Source: Lachnospiraceae bacterium (lineage in GTDB: Bacteria; Bacillota; Clostridia; Lachnospirales; Lachnospiraceae). From it: 5,242 nucleotides of DNA. The DNA lies in the NCBI GenBank assembly GCA_024695225.1, contig JAILIO010000237.1, forward strand, positions 1 to 5,242, in the 5' to 3' direction. Numbering within the stretch: position 1 is the first letter of the stretch; every line of letters begins with the position of its first letter. Both the position numbers and the translations under genes were made by a program. This document shows, one piece after another, positions 1-5,164 of this stretch. The notes beneath the pieces were generated by a model. That model made no database searches and was not told the origin of the DNA. It saw only the letters and a list, made by a program, of their open reading frames with translations.

Positions 1-1
1 G

Positions 2-568
2 CTTACGCTTTATTATCAGAGCAGAAAACGGATGATGAAAGAGCAGGCCATGAGCGCCGCCCAAAAGGAAGAACAGGACGAAGCGGAGAAGAGAAGGAAG
101 GCAAAGCTTTCTGTCAAGGGCGATCTGGACGCCAGGACTGTGAAAGAACTCCTTATGGAAGAGAGCAGGGGCAGGTGGTCATTTGCCTATGAACTCATAT
201 ACGAGTGCGTTGAACAGATGGAGCAGATGGACAGTTATCAGGACAGGCTGAAAAACCTTCTTATGAACAATGGCGCAGACGCCCTGACAAATACTGAGGA
301 TCTGCTGAACCAGGTGGAACAGTATCTGTGCAGGAATGTGAGAAATGTGCTGAACTTTATGGAGGTGGCAGACAACGATTCCTCAGATCAGGTCAGGGTC
401 AGGCTCATGACCTGTAAGGATGAGAATCAGAAACTTCTGGCGCAGACCAGGGATTTCATATACGCCATGGCAGATTTTCTGAACAATCAGAGCGGAAAGG
501 CGGATATGAGGATGCTGGAGAGTTACAGGAACACAATACTGGAGTCTATAAGGGAGGGAGAGGAATGA
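2..568 (+). CDS. 3' part of an unrecognised helical, probably membrane-anchored protein
   Basis: The reading frame is already open at the left edge (position 2) and ends at TGA 566-568, so the gene very likely starts outside the window. An ATG at 32 is possible, but it has only a weak purine stretch before it. The first visible residues (LTLYYQ followed by SRKR) look like the end of a membrane helix and a positive-inside anchor; this is inferred from few residues. Next comes a strongly charged Glu/Lys/Arg stretch, then about 140 residues predicted by eye to be mainly alpha-helical, with many Gln, Glu, Leu and Met and no catalytic motif. I do not recognise the family. The stop overlaps the start of the VWA lipoprotein gene (ATGA), so the two are translationally coupled and probably work together. 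A distant link to the XpaC/TelA type of helical proteins crossed my mind but is not supported by any motif. Confidence 0.8.
   Translation, partial: LTLYYQSRKRMMKEQAMSAAQKEEQDEAEKRRKAKLSVKGDLDARTVKELLMEESRGRWSFAYELIYECVEQMEQMDSYQDRLKNLLMNNGADALTNTEDLLNQVEQYLCRNVRNVLNFMEVADNDSSDQVRVRLMTCKDENQKLLAQTRDFIYAMADFLNNQSGKADMRMLESYRNTILESIREGEE
551..563 (+). promoter_or_regulatory. Ribosome binding site of the VWA lipoprotein gene
   Basis: The purine-only run agggagggagagg lies just upstream of ATG 565, inside the last codons of the upstream gene. Its GGGAGG core is a strong Shine-Dalgarno match about 7 nt from the start. It supports 565 as the true start even though the genes overlap by 4 bp. Confidence 0.75.
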
Positions 569-2241
569 AGAAAAAGATCCTTGCGGCGTTTATGGCACTT
601 GCCGTCTCTGCGGCCGGTATCACGGGGTGCGGCGCTTCCGATGTGTATACGGAAGGAGCCCCCAGGCTTACGGAGGATGAAGCAAAGGCAGAATTGTCCA
701 CACTTCTTAAGAAGGTTTCGGTGGATCAGGTCACAGATCCTGTGCTTGACATTTATTCGGATGATATGTCGGGAGTCGCTGCCCTTGCGGACATAGACAC
801 CTTTCCGATCATGGAGAAGGGAACCGGCAGGATCGATATAGAGATCGCAGCGGCAACGGAGATGAGCGCAGAAGCGCCTGATGACTGGCTCAATGTGGTG
901 GCAAAGCGTTTTAACCGCGAGGGATATGATATCGACGGCAAGACCGTCAGCGTCTCTGTCAGGAAGATCACATCCGGTGAGGTGGTGACATATATCAACG
1001 CAGGTGCTTACCAGCCACAGGTATTCGTCCCCAGCAATTATGCCTGGGGGAAGATGCTGGAAGCTTCCGGCGTTGGGATAGAGAAAATAGAGGACAGGAT
1101 AGCCGGAAATACGGCCGGGTTGCTGATAAAGCGAGATGTTTACGAGGAGTTCAAGACAAAATACGGAGAGGCCACCGTTGCAAATGTTCTGGAGGCGGCA
1201 AATGCAGGGGATATGATGTTTGCCTACACAAATCCTTACACATCCAGTACCGGACTCAATATACTCTGTGCAATGCTTAAGGCATTTGACCAGAATGACC
1301 CTCTTTCCGACAAGGCCAGCAGTGCGCTTTTGGAATATCAGAAGAGTTCACCTCCCGTGGCCTATAACACGGCAGTCCTCAGGAATTCTGCCAAGAAGGG
1401 CCTGGTGAACGCCATGGTCATGGAAGAGCAGGCATACGTAAACACCCCTGAGCTTAAAGGCTACGAGTACATACCTGCGGGAATAAGGCATGATCATCCC
1501 GTGTATGTATTTGACTGGGACAGCGAAGATGAAAAGAAGGCGGCAGCCATGTTTGTGGACTACTGCAAGAGCGCGGAAAGCCAGAAATCAGCAACAGAAA
1601 AAGGCTTTAACAGGCATGACGATTATGTGTCACAGGATCCGGGACTTACAGGTACCGATTATATCTCCGCCCAAAAGATATGGAAACAGAACAAGAACGG
1701 CGGAAAGCCGGTGGCAGCGGTGTTCATCGCCGACACATCCGGTTCCATGGACGGAGAACCCCTCAATTCACTTAAGGAATCACTGATCAGCTCCTCGGCC
1801 TATATCGGATCGGAGCATTATGTGGGCCTTGTGAGCTATTCAAACGATGTGACGATAAATCTGCCTGTCGCCGAGTTTGATGACAGGCAGAGAGCATATT
1901 TCTCCGGGGAGGTGAAGAATCTCACTGCCAACGGAGGTACTGCCACTTACGATGCAGTGCTTGTGGGGGTTGATATGCTGGAAAAGACTCTGGAAGAGGT
2001 GCCCGGCGCGAAACCCATGCTCTTTGTGCTCACAGACGGTGAGCAGAATCAGGGATTTGAGCTGGACAGGGTCACAGGGATTGTTGCAGGATTGGGGATT
2101 CCGGTGTATTGTATAGCTTATAATTACAGCGATAACGGAGACCTTGAGACATTGTCCGGGATAAATGAAGCCGCAACCATCAAAGCCGGCAGCGATGATA
2201 TTGTGAACCAGCTCAGAAATCTTTTCAATGTCCAACTATAA
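565..2241 (+). CDS. Lipoprotein with substrate-binding-protein-like domain fused to a VWA domain
   Basis: This 558-aa protein starts with a lipoprotein signal peptide: KKK, a hydrophobic core, and lipobox ITGC with Cys22 as the lipidation site, so it should be anchored on the outer face of the membrane. Residues about 90-350 resemble a type 2 periplasmic binding protein; the segment FAYTNPYTSSTGLN (219-232) is typical of the ligand-binding loops of that fold. Residues about 383-555 are a von Willebrand factor A domain with a complete metal-ion-dependent adhesion site: DTSGS (Asp390, Ser392, Ser394), GGT (Thr459) and TDG (Asp491). VWA domains with intact MIDAS usually bind protein partners through a divalent cation. 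SBP-VWA fusions are known in bacteria, but their ligand is generally unknown. No ABC permease or ATPase gene lies next to it here, which argues against simple nutrient uptake. The gene is coupled to the upstream helical protein by ATGA. Confidence 0.93.
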   Translation: MKKKILAAFMALAVSAAGITGCGASDVYTEGAPRLTEDEAKAELSTLLKKVSVDQVTDPVLDIYSDDMSGVAALADIDTFPIMEKGTGRIDIEIAAATEMSAEAPDDWLNVVAKRFNREGYDIDGKTVSVSVRKITSGEVVTYINAGAYQPQVFVPSNYAWGKMLEASGVGIEKIEDRIAGNTAGLLIKRDVYEEFKTKYGEATVANVLEAANAGDMMFAYTNPYTSSTGLNILCAMLKAFDQNDPLSDKASSALLEYQKSSPPVAYNTAVLRNSAKKGLVNAMVMEEQAYVNTPELKGYEYIPAGIRHDHPVYVFDWDSEDEKKAAAMFVDYCKSAESQKSATEKGFNRHDDYVSQDPGLTGTDYISAQKIWKQNKNGGKPVAAVFIADTSGSMDGEPLNSLKESLISSSAYIGSEHYVGLVSYSNDVTINLPVAEFDDRQRAYFSGEVKNLTANGGTATYDAVLVGVDMLEKTLEEVPGAKPMLFVLTDGEQNQGFELDRVTGIVAGLGIPVYCIAYNYSDNGDLETLSGINEAATIKAGSDDIVNQLRNLFNVQL

Positions 2242-2248
2242 ATTTTAA

Positions 2249-2256
2249 AGGTGATC
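2249..2256 (+). promoter_or_regulatory. Shine-Dalgarno sequence serving the mini-ORF ahead of the MBOAT gene
   Basis: The octamer aggtgatc is exactly the downstream part of the full anti-Shine-Dalgarno complement (taaggaggtgatc). It lies 10 nt before ATG 2267 and 39 nt before the MBOAT ATG at 2296. It is therefore placed, though with long spacing, for the mini-ORF rather than for the MBOAT gene, which has no purine-rich site directly in front of it. Confidence 0.5.
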
Positions 2257-2266
2257 TAAGAATATA

Positions 2267-2296
2267 ATGAGCCTTGATTTTATATTTGTCATCTGA
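2267..2296 (+). CDS. Nine-residue leader mini-ORF coupled to the MBOAT gene
   Basis: ATG 2267 opens a nine-codon frame, MSLDFIFVI, ending at TGA 2294-2296. The last A of the stop is the first A of the MBOAT start (TGATG). The only Shine-Dalgarno-like sequence in the gap lies before this mini-ORF, and none lies before ATG 2296. Terminating ribosomes re-initiating at the overlap would explain how the MBOAT gene is translated. The peptide is hydrophobic and has no run of one amino acid that would suggest classic attenuation. That it is translated is inference from spacing and overlap. A frame error that split the MBOAT N-terminus is less likely, because the MBOAT frame already has a canonical family N-terminus. 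Confidence 0.45.
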   Translation: MSLDFIFVI

Positions 2297-3639
2297 TGTC
2301 TTTTTCAGATATTAATTTCATATGCATATTTCTGCCGGTGTTCATGTTTATTTACATGGTCACCGGCACTGCCCATAGAAAATATGTGATCGCAGTATCC
2401 AGCCTGATCTTCGTCGCCATAGGCGGCATAGGCGGGATCTTTCAGATGCTGTCTGTCCTGGTGGTCAATTATGTCCTGCTGATGTTTCAAAGGGGCAGGG
2501 GAAAAAAAGGCTCCAAGATACTTCTTGCAGCCTGTATCCTTATGAATCTGCTGTTTCTTGTGCTGTCCAGGATATCACATATCCTTGTGTTTTCCGGGCT
2601 CAGTTTCATGGTATTCAGATTTATATCCATACATATCGACAGATACAGGAAAGATCTGAAAAAATGCCCGGGATTTGTAGAGTATATGTGCTATGTTTCC
2701 ATGTTCATAACTCTTTCTGCAGGTCCTGTCACCAGATATAACGATATAGAGAAATCCATAAAGATACCAAAGGTCAGGCTTTCCGGTATAGACAGAGGTT
2801 TCAGGCTCTTCACTGCGGGGCTTGCATTCAAAGTGCTCCTGGCGGAAAACCTGGATATACTCTGGTCCCAGATCATTTCACCCGGTGCGGAGACTTTGTC
2901 CGTTCCCATGTCCTGGCTTGGGGCTTTTGCGGCATCCGCATGGATATACTATGATTTTCTGGGTTATTCACTCATGGCTATAGGTTTGGGTATCATGACG
3001 GGGATAAGTGTGCCCGAGAATTTTAATGAGCCCTATTCATCCGGTTCGATCTCCGAATTCTACCGCAGATGGCATATAACCCTTGGCAGGTGGTTCAGGG
3101 ATTATGTTTATATCCCCCTGGGTGGCAGCAGGCTGGGACCTGCAAGGTCTGTTGTAAACATTATGATAGTGTGGATCCTCACCGGAGTATGGCACGGGGG
3201 AAGTCCCAATTATCTCATATGGGGTGTTATTTTAGGACTTCTGGTGGCGGTGGAAAAGATGCCATTCTATAAAAAGATGGTGTCAAATGACAGGGTCAGG
3301 ATCTTTATGCACATACCGGTGCTTTTGATCATAGCCGTCACATGGTGCATATTTAAAAATGAGGACACTGCCACCATGATCTCATATCTGATGAGCCTGT
3401 TTGGACTGAACCCTGCAGGGCAGGTTCTTTCTACCTGGCAGCAGTTTTTCCGCTTTATCGGTGATTATCTTCCTGTTTTGATACCGGGAGTTATTTTTAT
3501 GACTCCCTTCCCGAGAAAGGTCTGGGATAAGTATTCTGATTCTCCGGCCTTCGCGGTGCTGCTGATAATATTGTTCTGGTTTACATTTGTGAGACTGAAA
3601 GCGGGAAATACATCTGATTTCCTATATATGCAATTTTGA
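2296..3639 (+). CDS. MBOAT family membrane-bound O-acyltransferase (AlgI/DltB-like)
   Basis: This 447-aa polytopic membrane protein has the hallmarks of bacterial MBOAT acyltransferases, which move an acyl group, usually acetyl, across the membrane for O-acylation of a surface polymer. The N-terminus MSFSDINFICIFLPVFMFIY matches the usual family start and supports ATG 2296. Around residues 236-275 is the signature block: PENFNEPY, then EFYRRWHITLGRWFRDY with His260, then YIPLGGSR. The catalytic-type histidine is His300 in GVWHGG. The C-terminus ends in an aromatic FLYMQF tail typical of complete members, so the slightly short length is not a truncation. The gene is 54 bp after the VWA gene and is preceded by a coupled mini-ORF. 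The SGNH hydrolase downstream is the expected extracellular partner. The substrate (exopolysaccharide, teichoic acid or peptidoglycan) cannot be decided; DltB itself is unlikely because no dltA/dltC is visible. Confidence 0.95.
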   Translation: MSFSDINFICIFLPVFMFIYMVTGTAHRKYVIAVSSLIFVAIGGIGGIFQMLSVLVVNYVLLMFQRGRGKKGSKILLAACILMNLLFLVLSRISHILVFSGLSFMVFRFISIHIDRYRKDLKKCPGFVEYMCYVSMFITLSAGPVTRYNDIEKSIKIPKVRLSGIDRGFRLFTAGLAFKVLLAENLDILWSQIISPGAETLSVPMSWLGAFAASAWIYYDFLGYSLMAIGLGIMTGISVPENFNEPYSSGSISEFYRRWHITLGRWFRDYVYIPLGGSRLGPARSVVNIMIVWILTGVWHGGSPNYLIWGVILGLLVAVEKMPFYKKMVSNDRVRIFMHIPVLLIIAVTWCIFKNEDTATMISYLMSLFGLNPAGQVLSTWQQFFRFIGDYLPVLIPGVIFMTPFPRKVWDKYSDSPAFAVLLIILFWFTFVRLKAGNTSDFLYMQF

Positions 3640-3670
3640 TGAAACATGCGTTTTTTAATCTGTCTGCAGT

Positions 3671-3700
3671 TTGACATCGCTTTAAGTATGAGGGTTTAAT
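3671..3700 (+). promoter_or_regulatory. Sigma-70/sigma-A type promoter for the SGNH hydrolase gene
   Basis: A perfect -35 hexamer TTGACA (3671-3676) is followed after 18 nt by TTTAAT (3695-3700), a five-of-six match to TATAAT. It starts about 30 bp after the MBOAT stop. Transcription would begin near 3707 and give a leader of about 158 nt that contains the whole 20-bp repeat array before the SGNH start. Activity is inferred from sequence only. Confidence 0.6.
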
Positions 3701-3710
3701 CTGAACTGTG

Positions 3711-3840
3711 ATAGCCTGTGATATACGGGTTCTGACAGATATATACAGGTTTTGACAGATAAATAAGGGGTCTGACAGATATATACAGGTTTTGACGGAT
3801 AGATAATGGCTTTGACAGATAAATAATGGTTCTGACAGAG
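3711..3840. repeat. 20-bp tandem repeat array upstream of the SGNH gene
   Basis: Five full 20-bp units start at 3731, 3751, 3771, 3791 and 3811, followed by a half unit at 3831-3840 and preceded by a decayed one at about 3711-3730. Two unit types are seen: tctgacagatatatacaggt (3731 and 3771, identical) and tttgacagataaataagggg with variants (3751, 3791, 3811). They alternate in the first three units, giving a 40-bp period there. Each unit carries YTGACR, a -35-like hexamer, but no unit has a -10 box at the right distance. The period is near two helical turns. The array lies between the predicted promoter and the SGNH start, so it is probably transcribed. It has no spacers or palindromic repeats and is not CRISPR. 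Confidence 0.9.
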
Positions 3841-3853
3841 AAAAGATCCGAAT

Positions 3854-3858
3854 GAGGA
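3854..3858 (+). promoter_or_regulatory. Ribosome binding site of the SGNH hydrolase gene
   Basis: GAGGA lies 6 nt before ATG 3865 and picks this start over the ATG at 3861, which is out of frame and closes after 13 codons. The site sits just downstream of the repeat array. Confidence 0.75.
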
Positions 3859-3864
3859 TAATGT

Positions 3865-4857
3865 ATGAAGGCAAAGGCTGTTTCAAAGAAAAAAGAGAAT
3901 AAACTGTTTTCGATAATGTATCTGATACTGCTTGTGGCGACCACCCCTGTTTACATGGTATCCGGTCCTTTGAGCGAGTATGTGTCGCAAAATGTGGCGG
4001 GGAGACGCGTGGGGATCGGCGCGGATGAGCTGCTGTCCGGGGGCGGAACCGCCGGGGGAGAAGATACGGCAGCAGGTAATGACAGGGCCATTCCCGGTAA
4101 TGCCGTGGAAGATGATGGAAACCCGGAAGAGGCAGGTGAGAGCAAGGATGCCGGTGGCAGTGCTCTTGAAGGAGCGGAAGAAGCTGATGGCAGCGGAGAC
4201 AGGGTTGAAGAAGAAAGTGAAGAAAGCCTGCATGAGCCGGTCATAACCTATGTGTCCTCCTATGCGGACGAGCACTATTTTGACGATGCCATATTCATAG
4301 GAGATTCCAGGACAGTGGGGCTTTACGACTATTCCGGGATCGTTGCGGATTATTACTGCAGCAACGGATACTGTGCATACCAGTGGCTCAAGGGAAAGAA
4401 GACAGTACATCAGAACACCAGGGAGAGGGTGGATCTGAACCAGGTGCTTATGGACAATACATACGGAAAGGTTTATCTGATGGTTGGGCTGAACGACGGA
4501 GGTTTTGGCACCGCAGAGGATTTCAGACCCAGGGTGTCCACAATGCTTGCCTGCATAATGCAGACCCAGCCCGATGCAGTCATATTCCTCCTGTCAAATC
4601 TCCACACATCGGAAGCTTGGAGCAATGCTCATCCGGATATGGGGAATCCGGCCATGGTAGGTATCAACAATGTCCTCGCAGAACTGGCTGCAGCGGATGA
4701 AAGGGTGTATTACCTGGATGTGAATCCCCTTTACTGCGATGAGAACGGAAATCTCAGAAACGGTATCACCACCGACGGTGTTCATCTGCATGCCTCACAA
4801 TATTCAATGTGGACTGAATTCCTTAAGGCTGCAGCAGTATACAGGAAGGTCGAATAG
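3865..4857 (+). CDS. Membrane-anchored SGNH/GDSL hydrolase family protein
   Basis: The 330-aa product has a basic N-terminus (KAKAVSKKKENK), one hydrophobic segment at about 14-33 that acts as a signal anchor, a low-complexity linker at about 50-122 very rich in Gly, Ala, Glu and Asp, and a C-terminal SGNH domain at about 133-330. Family motifs are clear: IFIGDSR with nucleophile Ser148, GLND with Asn210, and DGVH with Asp304 and His307 completing the catalytic triad. The fold is used by esterases and by O-acetyltransferases that act on polysaccharide outside the membrane. Standing next to an MBOAT gene, it is most likely the extracellular acyl-transfer or acyl-removal partner, as AlgX/AlgJ, PatB or DltD are to their MBOATs. 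The acidic linker would hold the domain away from the membrane. The gene has its own predicted promoter and is flanked by two related repeat arrays; its stop codon lies in a decayed unit of the second. Confidence 0.93.
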   Translation: MKAKAVSKKKENKLFSIMYLILLVATTPVYMVSGPLSEYVSQNVAGRRVGIGADELLSGGGTAGGEDTAAGNDRAIPGNAVEDDGNPEEAGESKDAGGSALEGAEEADGSGDRVEEESEESLHEPVITYVSSYADEHYFDDAIFIGDSRTVGLYDYSGIVADYYCSNGYCAYQWLKGKKTVHQNTRERVDLNQVLMDNTYGKVYLMVGLNDGGFGTAEDFRPRVSTMLACIMQTQPDAVIFLLSNLHTSEAWSNAHPDMGNPAMVGINNVLAELAAADERVYYLDVNPLYCDENGNLRNGITTDGVHLHASQYSMWTEFLKAAAVYRKVE

Positions 4858-5121
4858 AAGGAAGATTGAACAGACATAAAGTCTAACAGACAGAAGGTCA
4901 AACAGACATAAGGTCTAACAGACATAAAGTCGAACAGACAGAAGGTTAAACAGACGTAAGGTCTAACAGACGTAAAGTCGAACAGACAGAAGGTCAAACA
5001 GACATAAGGTCTAACAGACGTAAGGTTGAACAGAAAGAAGGTCGAACAGGCAGAAGGTCGAACAGACAGAAGGTTAAACAGACGGAAGGACTAACAGGCG
5101 GAAGGTCGAACAGGCAGAAGA
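4850..5121. repeat. 16-bp tandem repeat array, sixteen units, with 48-bp higher-order period
   Basis: Sixteen uninterrupted units of exactly 16 bp run from 4866 to 5121, of the type tcgaacagacagaagg or tctaacagacataagg. A decayed unit (4850-4865, 12 of 16 matches to tcgaacagacagaagg) contains the hydrolase stop codon. Nearly all units keep the AACAGA core and a purine end, usually AAGG; variation sits at positions 2-3 and 9-11 of the unit, with most changes C/T or G/A. Units group in threes: 4914-4961 and 4962-5009 differ at only 3 of 48 positions. The last five units drift (GGC variants). No terminator hairpin, promoter or gene is visible inside. The array fills almost all of the gap between the SGNH gene and the pseudouridine synthase gene. 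Confidence 0.95.
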
Positions 5122-5139
5122 CTGAATGGGGCACCGGGA

Positions 5140-5164
5140 AGATATGAGGCTCAGATATGAGGCT
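5140..5164 (+). repeat. Direct duplication over the start of the pseudouridine synthase gene
   Basis: The 12-mer agatatgaggct occurs at 5140-5151 and again at 5153-5164, one base apart, so the period is 13. The second copy holds the true ATG (5157). The first copy supplies the GAGG at 5146-5149, 7 nt before that ATG, and also an out-of-frame ATG at 5144 that closes at TAA 5165-5167 after seven codons (MRLRYEA). Confidence 0.85.

Noticed and set aside
1840..2235. 131-codon minus-strand frame inside the VWA domain
   Set aside because: It is fully contained in a gene with clear MIDAS motifs on the other strand, and its own product has no recognisable motif.
2263..2268. Perfect TATAAT upstream of the MBOAT gene as a promoter -10 box
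   Set aside because: No -35-like hexamer lies 16-18 nt upstream and there is no TGn extension. Use of this box would start transcription inside the mini-ORF and leave the MBOAT start without any ribosome site.
3630..3656. Terminator after the MBOAT gene (run of six T at about 3651)
   Set aside because: Only a 3-bp GCA/TGC pairing can be found before the T run, far too weak for an intrinsic terminator.
3731..3840. Extra promoters within the 20-bp units based on their TTGACA-like hexamers
   Set aside because: At 16-18 nt downstream of each hexamer lies the next unit's gacagat sequence, which is not a -10 box; the TATATA stretches do not have a -35 at the right distance.
3581..3944. Two overlapping minus-strand frames through the 20-bp array with repeated Tyr/Ile/Ser peptides
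   Set aside because: Both are open because the repeat lacks stops in those frames. They overlap the ends of the MBOAT and SGNH genes, overlap each other, and show no initiation signal or domain.
3883..4410. Minus-strand frame of 175 codons inside the SGNH gene
   Set aside because: It shadows the anchor, acidic linker and GDSR region of a well-supported gene, and the GC-rich linker codons explain the lack of stops.
4782..5090. Minus-strand frame open across the 16-bp array, encoding a 16-residue repeated peptide rich in Cys, Phe and Val
   Set aside because: It starts at TTG, has no ribosome binding site and runs into the SGNH gene. Because three 16-bp units make 48 bp (16 codons), the higher-order period alone keeps one frame free of stops, so openness is not evidence of coding.
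3711..5121. CRISPR array
   Set aside because: Units are contiguous with no unique spacers, are only 16 or 20 bp long, are not palindromic, and no cas genes are present.
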